Shown here: one piece after another, positions 36,791 to 44,114 of the stretch
How the letters are laid out: every line of letters begins with the position of its first letter
How positions within the stretch are numbered: the stretch's first letter is position 1
Position numbers and translations under genes: made by a program
Notes under the pieces: generated by a model
The model's input: only the letters and a program-made list of their open reading frames with translations
The model's database searches: none
Told to the model about the DNA's origin: nothing
NCBI GenBank assembly: GCA_963811585.1
Contig: CAWERR010000008.1
Location: 62,001 to 126,000 of the forward strand
Direction: 5' to 3'
Source of the DNA: JACDHG01 sp963811585
GTDB taxonomy: Bacteria; Actinomycetota; Actinomycetes; Propionibacteriales; Nocardioidaceae
Length of the DNA: 64,000 nt

Positions 36791-37284
36791 GCGGGGGTCT
36801 CCTTCAGGAAGGTCGCGCGGAGGCGGGCGATGCCGTCGGCCGCGCTGCGCCGGGCAGCGGCTTCGCTGGTGCCGAGTAGTTGGCCGACCTCGGCGTAGGG
36901 CAGGTCGGCGAGGTAGTGGTACGCGACTGCGCCGCGCTGCTTGGGCGGGAGCGCCTTGACGGAGTCCCACAGTTCTTGGTCGGTCTCGATCGGCATACCC
37001 AGGTTGGTTGGCCGCTCGGGAAGCGACTCGACGGGTAGGGGTGCCCGGGCGGCGGCTCGGTGCCGGTCGATCGTCTTGCGGTGGGCGATCGTGACGAGCC
37101 AGGCACGCACGTTGCTGCCGGGCGTCAGTCGGGGGTAGGCCTTGAGCGCGGCCAGGAACGTCTCCGACCACGCGTCGTCGGCGTCGGCCGGTCCGAGGAT
37201 GGCGCGGCAGACGCGCAGGACCGCGGGGCCGTGCTCATCGACGACCTGGTCGAACGGCTGGGCTTGCTGCTCTGTCACTCTCAC
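36787..37284 (-). CDS. ECF-family RNA polymerase sigma factor
   Basis: A 165-aa sigma factor. Region 2: DQVVDEHGPAVLRVCRAILG, DADDAWSETFLAALKAYPRL, NVRAWLVTIAHRKTIDRHR. Region 4: LPPKQRGAVAYHYLADLPYA, EVGQLLGTSEAAARRSAADG. No anti-sigma gene is adjacent. It overlaps ogt by 4 bp, so the sigma factor and the alkyl-DNA repair protein are made together; a role in the DNA-damage response is an inference from that coupling. GTG start at 37284. Confidence 0.9.
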   Translation of the reverse strand: MRVTEQQAQPFDQVVDEHGPAVLRVCRAILGPADADDAWSETFLAALKAYPRLTPGSNVRAWLVTIAHRKTIDRHRAAARAPLPVESLPERPTNLGMPIETDQELWDSVKALPPKQRGAVAYHYLADLPYAEVGQLLGTSEAAARRSAADGIARLRATFLKETPA

Positions 37285-37360
37285 ACCCTGTTAACGCGCA
37301 CGGAGCCCCTCGCGTGAGGTCCAAGTGCGGTCCAGCATGCTGCATCCGCGCAGTTGCGCT

Positions 37361-37403
37361 GGTCGAGCTTGTCGAGACCACCGGGGTCTCGACAAGCTCG
37401 ACC
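37361..37403. terminator. perfect 19-bp hairpin after bpa (dispersed element)
   Basis: GGTCGAGCTTGTCGAGACC (37361-37379), loop ACCGG, then its exact reverse complement (37385-37403). It lies 10 bp beyond the bpa stop on the minus strand. It can fold as an RNA hairpin but has no U-tract, so intrinsic termination is only a suggestion. Confidence 0.65.
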
Positions 37404-37413
37404 GGCGGCTGGG

Positions 37414-38001
37414 TCAGAGGTACATGCCGTTGCCGTGCTCGCCTTCGTCGGGGCGAGCAGCAGGCATCCCGGGACCGCCAGGCCCGGCCGGACCAGGCAT
37501 CGAACCCGGTGGCAGCGCCTTGCGCATCTGCTCGAGCTGGGCGCGGGCTGCCATCTGCTGGGCGTAGATCGCGGTCTGGATGCCGTGGAAGAGCCCTTCG
37601 AGCCAGCCGACCAGCTGGGCCTGCGCGATTCGAAGCTCGGAATCGCTCGGCGTCTGCTCCGTGAACGGCAAGCTGAGCCGCTCGAGCTCCTCGACGAGCT
37701 CGGGAGCCAGACCCTGCTCGAGCTCCTTGATCGATGCCTTGTGGATCTCGCGCAACCGGTTGCGGCTGGCGTCGTCGAGCGGTGCTGACTTCACCTCTTC
37801 GAGCAGCTGCCGGATCATGCTGCCGATCCGCATCACCTTCGCCGGCTGCTCGACCAGATCTGTGAGCGGGCGGCCACCGCCCTCGTCGTCCTCGTCGCCG
37901 CCGCCTACGCCCATGCTGTTGGGGCCGACGATGACGACACGAGGGTCCTCGGCGCTCTGGCCGTCCGGTTTGCTGTCTGCGGAGTTGCTCTCTGCGGGCA
38001 T
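37414..38001 (-). CDS. bpa: bacterial proteasome activator Bpa
   Basis: A 195-aa protein that opens the 20S proteasome gate without ATP. The central helical part, EQPAKVMRIGSMIRQLLEEV, IHKASIKELEQGLAPELVEE and IAQAQLVGWLEGLFHGIQTA, is the DUF2587/Bpa four-helix bundle. The N-terminus is acidic and flexible. The C-terminal end GMYL matches the GQYL proteasome-docking tail with one substitution. A 4-bp gap separates it from the upstream quinone reductase gene. This implies that the organism has a Pup/proteasome system. Confidence 0.95.
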   Translation of the reverse strand: MPAESNSADSKPDGQSAEDPRVVIVGPNSMGVGGGDEDDEGGGRPLTDLVEQPAKVMRIGSMIRQLLEEVKSAPLDDASRNRLREIHKASIKELEQGLAPELVEELERLSLPFTEQTPSDSELRIAQAQLVGWLEGLFHGIQTAIYAQQMAARAQLEQMRKALPPGSMPGPAGPGGPGMPAARPDEGEHGNGMYL

Positions 38002-38005
38002 GTAT

Positions 38006-38986
38006 TCAGCGTACGGGGGCGATCACGGCCTTGCCGATGTGGCTGCTGGCCTCGACCAGCTCATGTGCACGGCGTACGTCGGAGAGCGCGATCGTGGTGT
38101 GGACGATCGGGCGAACGTCGCCTGCTGCGATGAGCGGCCAGACATGCTCCTCGACGCTCGCCATGATGGCGGCCTTCTCCTCGACGGGTCGCGAGCGCAG
38201 CTCGGTGGCGATCACTGCCCCCCGCTTGCGGCGCAGCGCGAGGAGGTCGATCTCGCCTTTTGCCCCGCCCTGCAGGCCGATCACGACGAGGCGGCCCTCG
38301 GTGGCGAGCAGGTCGACGTTGCGGCCGAGGTACTGGGCGCCCATGTTGTCGAGGATCACGTCAGCCCCGGACTCGTCCAGCCGACGTACCTCCTCGACGA
38401 AGTCCTGCTCGCGGTAGTTGACGGCGAGGTCGGCGCCGAGCTCTCGACAGCGCGTCGCCTTCTCGGCCGAGCCGACGGTCGTCGCCACCCTCGCCCCGAG
38501 CGCGTGCGCGAGCTGGATGGCCATGGTGCCGATCCCGCTGCCACCGCCGTGGACCAGGAAGACATCGCCGGGTTGGAGAGCGGCGATCATGAAGACGTTC
38601 GACCACACCGTGCACACGGCCTCCGGAAGCGCGGCCGCCTCGACGAAGTCGAGAGCCGGGGGAATGGGCAGGACCTGGCCGGCGTGGACTGCGACTCGGT
38701 CGGCATATCCTCCGCCGGTGAGCAGGGCGCACACGCGGTCGCCGACCTGCCAGCGCTCGACCCCGTCGCCGAGTGATTCGATTGTGCCCGCGCATTCGAG
38801 CCCGAGGACCTCGGACTCGCCGGGGGGCGGTGTGTAGAAGCCTTGGCGTTGGCGGAGGTCCGTGTGGTTGACGGCCGAGGCCTCGATCGCGATCACGACC
38901 TGTCCGGGAGCCGCGACCGGGTCGGGGAAGTCACGGACCTCGAGAACCTCAGGGCCACCGGGCTCACGGCACACCACGCCACGCAT
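38006..38986 (-). CDS. NADPH:quinone reductase-like MDR-family oxidoreductase
   Basis: A 326-aa zinc-free medium-chain dehydrogenase/reductase. The catalytic N-terminal part has VVIAIEASAVNHTDLRQRQG and EVLGLECAGTIESLGDGVER. The Rossmann fold carries LVHGGGSGIGTMAIQLAHAL. The AMP-binding-like end is GDVRPIVHTTIALSDVRRAH. This pattern fits PIG3/Qor-type NADPH-quinone reductases. It is likely cotranscribed with bpa (4-bp gap). The substrate is unknown. Confidence 0.88.
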   Translation of the reverse strand: MRGVVCREPGGPEVLEVRDFPDPVAAPGQVVIAIEASAVNHTDLRQRQGFYTPPPGESEVLGLECAGTIESLGDGVERWQVGDRVCALLTGGGYADRVAVHAGQVLPIPPALDFVEAAALPEAVCTVWSNVFMIAALQPGDVFLVHGGGSGIGTMAIQLAHALGARVATTVGSAEKATRCRELGADLAVNYREQDFVEEVRRLDESGADVILDNMGAQYLGRNVDLLATEGRLVVIGLQGGAKGEIDLLALRRKRGAVIATELRSRPVEEKAAIMASVEEHVWPLIAAGDVRPIVHTTIALSDVRRAHELVEASSHIGKAVIAPVR

Positions 38987-39082
38987 CTGCTCACCGTAGC
39001 CAGGGTCGTTGATGTTCGTCTGCCGACGTATGTCGGAAGACGCTGGCGACCACGCACGCAGCGCTGCGCCTAGGCTGCGGCG

Positions 39083-39713
39083 ATGGGCTGGTTGGATCTG
39101 TTGGGGTGGGCGGGCTCTGCTCTGCTGATCTTCTCGCTGATGCAGGCGCGGGTGCTGCGCTTCCGGGTGTTGAACCTGGTGGCCTGCATCGTTCTGGTCG
39201 TGTTCAACGCCGTGCTCGGCATCTGGCCCATGGTGGCCATGAACGTCGCCCTCACGGCCATCAACCTCTGGTTCATCCGCAAGCTACTCGCCGAGCGCCA
39301 CGACCCGCGCGCCTATCAGGTACTGGAGGTCGGGCTCGGCGACGCCTACCTTCGCCACGTGCTCGGCCACCACCGCGACGACATCCGACGCTTCTTCCCT
39401 GACTTCGACCCTGACGCTCCCGCACCGGGGCGAACGGCGTTCCTGGTGGAGCACGGCACCGAGACCGTCGGCGTTGTCCTGGTGCGCGACGCCGGCAACG
39501 GAGTGGCTGAGGTCGAGCTCGACTACGTCACGCAGCGCTTCCGCGACTTCTCGCCTGGCGAGTTCGTCTACCAACGCAGCACATTATTTCGCGACCACGG
39601 CTTCCACTCGGTCGTGGCTCCCCAGGGCATGGTCTCGCCCTATTACGACCGGACTCGGATTCCGGCGCGAGGGATCGACGTACCGGCTCGACGTCGACTC
39701 GACGCCGTCGTGA
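39083..39713 (+). CDS. YgjV-like membrane protein fused to a GNAT-like domain; one indel
   Basis: Residues about 5-70 hold two membrane helices of the YgjV type (LDLLGWAGSALLIFSLMQAR, VLVVFNAVLGIWPMVAMNVA). The C-terminal domain has a GNAT-like acetyltransferase pattern: TAFLVEHGTETVGVVLVRDA and, at the end, VSPYYDRLGFRREGSTYRLD. Reading the last block requires removing one base near 39652. The uncorrected frame runs on to 39808 through the opposing gene, while the corrected frame stops at 39713, just short of the convergent DUF6457 gene. The substrate and biological role are unknown. Confidence 0.78.
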
Positions 39714-39720
39714 GGTCGCG

Positions 39721-39954
39721 TCACTCCCTGCCTGCAGCGAGCTCGGCCGCGATGTCGATGCAGTCGGCGATGTCCTCGGTCGACCCACCGCGCATCCCAG
39801 CCGCATAGCCGACCAAGAACGTCGTCAGCGGTGCGGCCGGACGCTCAACCTGATGGGCCGCGTCTCGTGCCAGGTCGAGGATGGGGTCGGCGTCGACTTC
39901 GAGGTCGAGTCCGAGCGCGTCAGTCAGCTGCTCTGCCCAGCTCGTCAGGCTCAT
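39721..39954 (-). CDS. DUF6457-family small protein
   Basis: A 77-aa helical protein: SLTSWAEQLTDALGLDLEVD, ILDLARDAAHQVERPAAPLT, FLVGYAAGMRGGSTED. This is the compact DUF6457 family that sits beside molybdenum cofactor genes in actinobacteria. Its start overlaps the mobA stop (ATGA), which supports a shared role in molybdopterin guanylylation. Confidence 0.85.
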   Translation of the reverse strand: MSLTSWAEQLTDALGLDLEVDADPILDLARDAAHQVERPAAPLTTFLVGYAAGMRGGSTEDIADCIDIAAELAAGRE

Positions 39955-40535
39955 GCTTCCTCCAGCAGATCACGGGACCGAGCCACATCGACCCAGGTGT
40001 CGCAGTCGAGGCTCGTCTCAGAATCGGCCTCGATCTCCGCCAGCGTCAAGGACTTCGTCAAGGCTCGCATCGATGCACCGGTCACGTCGCCGAGACTCGA
40101 CGCTGACCGGCGCAGGCTCTCGGCCCGATAGACGGCTGCGAGCGGCTGGCGGCGACCGCTCTCGTCGACGTACGTCGCTCCGTCCTGCCCGGCGTCGGCC
40201 GCCACCGCCACGACGTCGACCAGCAACCGCACCCGGGTCGTCGTCATGAACGGCATGTCGCAGGCAAGCACCACCACCCACTCGCGGGTCACCTGCTCGA
40301 GCCCCGCGACGACCGCGGCCGCCGGCCCACCGCCTGGAGGATCCTCGGTGACGTTGACGACGTCGTGGGGCAGTGGTCGTGGCGGGCCGACGACCACAAT
40401 GCGATCGGCTTCGCGGAGTGCATCGAGTGCCCGTTCGAGCAGCGTCTGCGACCCAATCGCGATCACTGCCTTGTCGACACCACCAAGCCGGCGACCGCCA
40501 CCACCGGCAAGGAGGATCGCGTCATACCCGCCCAT
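39951..40535 (-). CDS. mobA: molybdenum cofactor guanylyltransferase MobA-like
   Basis: A 194-aa nucleotidyltransferase. The N-terminal GTP-binding loop is AILLAGGGGRRLGGVDKAVI (LAGGxxxRxGxxK), followed by IVVVGPPRP, EDPPGGGPAAAVVAGLEQVT and the metal-binding VVVLACDMPFM. It would attach GMP to molybdopterin. A sulfite-oxidase-type enzyme (34.4 kb) uses molybdopterin without a nucleotide, so other molybdoenzymes must exist elsewhere. The ATG at 40535 is chosen because upstream sequence is antisense to the divergent nitrilase gene, 31 bp away. Confidence 0.88.
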   Translation of the reverse strand: MGGYDAILLAGGGGRRLGGVDKAVIAIGSQTLLERALDALREADRIVVVGPPRPLPHDVVNVTEDPPGGGPAAAVVAGLEQVTREWVVVLACDMPFMTTTRVRLLVDVVAVAADAGQDGATYVDESGRRQPLAAVYRAESLRRSASSLGDVTGASMRALTKSLTLAEIEADSETSLDCDTWVDVARSRDLLEEA

Positions 40536-40566
40536 CTCCTCATCCTCGCACTGGCACACTGGGCGC

Positions 40567-41355
40567 GTGCGCATCGCGTTGGTCCAGTTCGCTGCCACCA
40601 CGGACGTGGAGGGCAACCTCGACACGATCAGCCGGCACGTCAAGACGGCCGCAGCTGCCGGCGCCGACCTGGTCGTCGTACCCGAGGCGGCGATGCACGA
40701 CTTCGGGAAGCCAGACCTGCCGCTGGGCCCGGTCGCCCAGCCGCGAGACGGTGGCTTCGGTGCCGCCGTGGCGGATCTGGCGCGCGCGCATGACTTGATG
40801 CTCGTCGCCGGCATGTTCGAGCGTTCCGACGATCCCGCCCGACCCTTCAACACCCTCGTCGTCGTGGACCGGGCCGGCAGGCACACGCACCACTACCGCA
40901 AGGTGCACCTCTACGACTCGTTCGGTTACCGCGAGTCCGACCGGCTGACTGCCGGTGAGCTGACCACCGTGACTGTGCAGGTAGGCGACCTGACCCTCGG
41001 GCTGATGACCTGCTACGACCTGAGGTTCCCCGAGTTCAGCCGGGCTCTCGTGTCAGCCGGCGCCGACATCCTCGTGGTGCCAGCCGCGTGGGTTCGCGGG
41101 CCGCTGAAGGAGGACCACTGGTCGACGCTGCTCCGCGCACGGGCCATCGAGAACACCGTCTACGTTGCCGGAGCCGGGCAAACCGGCCGCACGTACGTCG
41201 GCTGTAGTGCTGTCATCGACCCCTTGGGCGTGACCGTCGCGAGCGCGGGCGACGAAGAGGCTGTGGTGGTGGCCGAGCTGTCGTCGCAGCGGCTAGCCGA
41301 GGCACGCGGCCGCAACCCGTCGCTGGCGAACCGGCGCCTCGGCGACGTGCGATAA
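40567..41355 (+). CDS. nitrilase-superfamily carbon-nitrogen hydrolase
   Basis: A 262-aa amidase-like enzyme. The catalytic triad is visible: Glu in LVVVPEAAMHDF, Lys in HHYRKVHLYDSFGYRESD, Cys in LMTCYDLRFPEFSR. A further family block is LLRARAIENTVYVAGAGQT. The RFPEFSRALV and GCSAVIDPLG motifs place it with the deaminated-glutathione / omega-amidase (NIT1/NIT2) branch. The start GTG at 40567 gives (M)RIALVQFA. The upstream extension of the frame is the mobA antisense and is not used. Confidence 0.92.
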   Translation: MRIALVQFAATTDVEGNLDTISRHVKTAAAAGADLVVVPEAAMHDFGKPDLPLGPVAQPRDGGFGAAVADLARAHDLMLVAGMFERSDDPARPFNTLVVVDRAGRHTHHYRKVHLYDSFGYRESDRLTAGELTTVTVQVGDLTLGLMTCYDLRFPEFSRALVSAGADILVVPAAWVRGPLKEDHWSTLLRARAIENTVYVAGAGQTGRTYVGCSAVIDPLGVTVASAGDEEAVVVAELSSQRLAEARGRNPSLANRRLGDVR

Positions 41356-41439
41356 TCCTGACGTCTTCGGAGCCGCGGCGAGCGCCTCAGCTTCACCGCG
41401 CTCACCTTGTCCGTCAGCTCTAGCAGCGGGGGAATTTGC

Positions 41440-42672
41440 TTGTCCGAGTCGAACCCTGACTCCCCGCGGCCGGGCCGCGGGAAACGAGCTGCGCTGAGTG
41501 CCCGCGACGCCAAGCGGCGCGAGCGCCACGCTCGCCATGAGGGCAAACATTCGCCGGGCGTCCATGCCGTCAAGCGGGCTGCGCCCATGAGTCGCCCCGG
41601 GCAGCAGGACGCGCCGCCGGTGCCGTCGCCCGCTGCCGCACAGTCTCCGTCGACTGCCGCCACAACGCCACCGACCGAGTCGAACGCGCGTGACGCCAGG
41701 ACAGCCAAGATCCTCGTCTGGATCCTTGCGGTGCTCTGGCTCGGCTGTGTCATCGTTGCGGCCGCCCCGCTGGTCGATCAAGACGTGTGGACGCCGACTG
41801 AGGACGTTGCGCGAATGGCGGCAGCCGGTGCGACGTGGGTAGTGGTCGCGATGCTCGCCCGACGTACCGGCGGGCGCACGGTGCTCCTCTCCGCCTTCGC
41901 GGCGGTCGTGCTCGGCCTCGTGACGGCATACCCGGAGGATTGGGCACTCGCCGGCGCGGCAGTGGCCGCTGCCGGCGTCCACGGTCTGCTGGGCGCGTTG
42001 ATCACGCGTCCTGCCGCCGGGCTGCGCGCCATGGGTGAGCTCGTCATCTCAGCCGCGGTGGGGGTTGGCGGTGCCGTCGCCGTCTCGGCGTATGACGTCG
42101 AGCTGCGGCACTACCGCTTCCGCCTGCTCGTGCTGCTCCTCGTGCTGATCACCGCGCTCGTGCTCGCGCGCCGGCTCGGCCACGGCTTCGCCAGCCTGGG
42201 CCGCCGGGGTGTGGTGCTGATCTCGGCGGGGGTGGTGCTGCTGCTGGTCTCGGTTGCTTACACCCAGGCGATCATCCACTGGGGCTCACCGGAGCTCGTC
42301 GACTCTCTCGTCGACGGCAAGGCCTGGCTCCGCGACCACCTCGGCGCTGTACCTCGCCCGATCGAGGCCGTCGTCGGGTTCCCCGCCTTGGTGTGGGGTG
42401 TCGCGATCCGCAACCGCCGTCGCCAGGGCTGGTGGATGTGTGCGTTCGGGGCGCTCGGAGCGGCAGGGGTGGCGACATCGCTGGTGCGGCCGGGAGTCGG
42501 CTTCGATGAGGCGCTGATCGCCACCGGCTACAACGTCGTCATCGGCGGCCTGTTGGGGCTCATCATCGTCGCGATCGACCGGGTCATGACCGGTCCCCGC
42601 GGCAAACGCGTCCACCAACCCGAAGATCTCCCACTCCGGCCCGAGCCAGCCCGGTTCAAACCTCTCCTCTGA
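41440..42672 (+). CDS. multi-pass membrane protein of unknown function
   Basis: A 410-aa protein. A basic N-terminal tail (PGRGKRAALSARDAKRRERH, then Pro/Ala-rich) is followed by about ten predicted membrane helices between residues about 85 and 390 (AKILVWILAVLWLGCVIVAA, LRLLVLLLVLITALVLARR-type, GYNVVIGGLLGLIIVAIDRV among them). The C-terminus is cytosolic. The TTG at 41440 has GGGGG 7 nt upstream and looks better than a GTG-like start at 41407. It does not match a transporter I know. It is followed by tRNA-Ser. Confidence 0.75.
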   Translation: MSESNPDSPRPGRGKRAALSARDAKRRERHARHEGKHSPGVHAVKRAAPMSRPGQQDAPPVPSPAAAQSPSTAATTPPTESNARDARTAKILVWILAVLWLGCVIVAAAPLVDQDVWTPTEDVARMAAAGATWVVVAMLARRTGGRTVLLSAFAAVVLGLVTAYPEDWALAGAAVAAAGVHGLLGALITRPAAGLRAMGELVISAAVGVGGAVAVSAYDVELRHYRFRLLVLLLVLITALVLARRLGHGFASLGRRGVVLISAGVVLLLVSVAYTQAIIHWGSPELVDSLVDGKAWLRDHLGAVPRPIEAVVGFPALVWGVAIRNRRRQGWWMCAFGALGAAGVATSLVRPGVGFDEALIATGYNVVIGGLLGLIIVAIDRVMTGPRGKRVHQPEDLPLRPEPARFKPLL

Positions 42673-42806
42673 CCGCCGGCCACGTAGAACGATCCGGCTG
42701 AGGCGTCGTCAGGGCAGCCTCAGCGTCGGATCTTTCGGCGCCCGCGGTGGTTGGGGCAGGCGGTGATGTGAGAATCTGACCGGTGCGGTCGTACGTCGGC
42801 CGCCCA

Positions 42807-42895
42807 GGAGGGGTGCCGGAGCGGCCTATCGGAACCGCCTTGAAAGCGGTCGCTGGCAGTGATGTCAGCCGCGGGTTCAAATCCCGCCTCCTCCG
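42807..42895 (+). tRNA. tRNA-Ser(TGA)
   Basis: Acceptor GGAGGGG pairs with CTCCTCC (42888-42894), discriminator G. The anticodon stem AACCGCC/GCGGTC encloses TTGAAA, giving anticodon TGA. A long variable arm follows, then the T arm GCGGGTTCAAATCCCGC. CCA is not encoded. Confidence 0.95.
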
Positions 42896-42921
42896 CCGAG
42901 AGCGAGATCTCGCACCAGCTC

Positions 42922-43139
42922 CGCCGGTCGAGCCTGTCGGACCTCGATCTCGACCGGACTCGATCAGCGGTGGACAAGACATCGCCACTCGCCCTCGCCG
43001 GTCGAGCTTGTCGAGACCTCGATCTCGACCGGACTCGATCAGCGGTGGTGCAGTTCGATCAGCGGAAGGCAACTCGATCAGCGGAAGGCGACTCGATCAG
43101 CGGAAGGCGACTCGATCAGCGGTAGTGCAACTGGTCCAA
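42922..43139. repeat. dispersed-element cluster and 19-bp-period tandem array
   Basis: Two degenerate 19-bp hairpin elements (near 42922 and at 43002-43020) follow the tRNA. Then TCGATCAGCGG occurs at 43035, 43055, 43074, 43093 and 43112, the last four at exactly 19-bp spacing. The array ends 20 bp before the next gene start. Confidence 0.9.
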
Positions 43140-43159
43140 CCATCCGAGGAAGGGCAGCG

Positions 43160-43627
43160 ATGAGCGCAGACACCACCCGATATCGATGGTCGCGCGCGCT
43201 GGTGCTGCGCCCCGTCGGCGTGGTCGTTGCGGCGCTCGGAGTGGTGTGGGTGGTGGGGGTTGCCGTCGTGGAGTTGACCGCAACTGGGCCCGAAGGCGCT
43301 TTCGTCGCGTCCCTCGCGGTGACCGGGCTCATCCTCGTCGCGGCGGTGGTGGCGATCGCACGGCCGCCGGTCGTGCTCGACCTGTCATCCGAGCGATACC
43401 GGCTGCGCCACCTACGCGGCAGCGGCACACCGACCGCTGCCTGGCGCGATGTCGAGTCGGTGGTGACCAGGCCGAGCAGCGCTGGCGCCATGGTCGTCTT
43501 CGAGCTTGCCGGTGGTCGACAGTCGGTGCTGCCGCTGGCGCTGCTCGGCGCTCGGGCGCCCGAGGCCGAGCGCGAGATCCACGACCGCCTCAACACCGCA
43601 CACGGCTACCGCGCCTTGGACGGCTGA
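43160..43627 (+). CDS. small membrane protein of unknown function
   Basis: A 155-aa protein with two N-terminal membrane helices (VVVAALGVVWVVGVAVVEL and LAVTGLILVAAVVAIA). A PH-like or bPH2-like domain follows (VLDLSSERYRLRHLRGSGTP, WRDVESVVTRPSSAGAMVVF, AEREIHDRLNTAHGYR). ATG 43160 has GAAGGGCAG upstream. It lies between two tRNA-Ser genes. The family is recognisable only as an actinobacterial membrane protein. Confidence 0.75.
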   Translation: MSADTTRYRWSRALVLRPVGVVVAALGVVWVVGVAVVELTATGPEGAFVASLAVTGLILVAAVVAIARPPVVLDLSSERYRLRHLRGSGTPTAAWRDVESVVTRPSSAGAMVVFELAGGRQSVLPLALLGARAPEAEREIHDRLNTAHGYRALDG

Positions 43628-43641
43628 CGCATCTCTCTCCC

Positions 43642-43716
43642 GGCACCGAACACCCGCTAACCCGCGAACAGACCGCTTGCGACCCACAAACGCGGGTCAA
43701 GCGGTGTCCGGACGGG
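43642..43716 (+). repeat. 75-bp hairpin repeat, copy 1
   Basis: Nearly identical, in inverted orientation, to 45562-45637. Within it ACACCCGCTAACCCGCG (43650-43666) and CGCGGGTCAAGCGGTGT (43691-43707) can pair imperfectly around a 24-nt loop. It begins 15 bp after the stop at 43627, so it may act as a terminator. Confidence 0.85.
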
Positions 43717-43851
43717 GAAGAGCGGCGCGCGAACGGCGCGTCGGGTCGATTGGAGTGAGGTCTGCCGCTCCGGGTACTCTGTGGCGTCGTCGGCCGAGAG
43801 CCGCTCCGGTCTCGCACCGGCGTCAACTTGCCCGCCGACATGCAGCGACAT

Positions 43852-43938
43852 GGAGGTGTCGCATAGTGGCCTAGTGCGCCCGCCTGCTAAGCGGGTTGAG
43901 GTTAATCCCTCTCGCGGGTTCAAATCCCGCCACCTCCG
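43852..43938 (+). tRNA. tRNA-Ser(GCT)
   Basis: Acceptor GGAGGTG pairs with CACCTCC (43931-43937), discriminator G. The anticodon stem CCCGC/GCGGG encloses CTGCTAA, giving anticodon GCT. A long variable arm and the T arm CGCGGGTTCAAATCCCGC follow. CCA is not encoded. Confidence 0.95.
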
Positions 43939-43969
43939 CCAACGAGCCAGACATCATGCCCGACCCGCC

Positions 43970-44010
43970 GGTCGAGCTTGTCGAGACCTCGATCTCGACA
44001 AGCTCGATCA
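43970..44010. terminator. hairpin of dispersed 19-bp elements after tRNA-Ser(GCT)
   Basis: GGTCGAGCTTGTCGAGACC (43970-43988) is followed by TCTCGACAAGCTCGATC, which is its reverse complement with one change. It lies 31 bp after the tRNA. Termination is inferred from position only. Confidence 0.6.
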
Positions 44011-44114
44011 GCGGTCGTGCTCCCCGCGGTATTGCGGACCTGGCCTCGCGGAACCTCGTGTCCAACAGCTCCTCGGCGGGCGGTTGGCAGCCGGCCGGCT
44101 TGTACCGTCGACCT

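Noticed and set aside
39714..39808. Longer C-terminus of the YgjV/GNAT protein to 39808
   Set aside because: That tail lies antisense in the DUF6457 gene, and a one-base correction gives a natural end at 39713.
40246..40566. N-terminal extension of the nitrilase gene
   Set aside because: The region is antisense to mobA; the family N-terminus begins at 40567.
42807..43938. Integrated element between the two tRNA-Ser genes using their shared 3' ends
   Set aside because: The shared sequence is only the ordinary T-arm and acceptor similarity; no integrase or mobile gene is present between.
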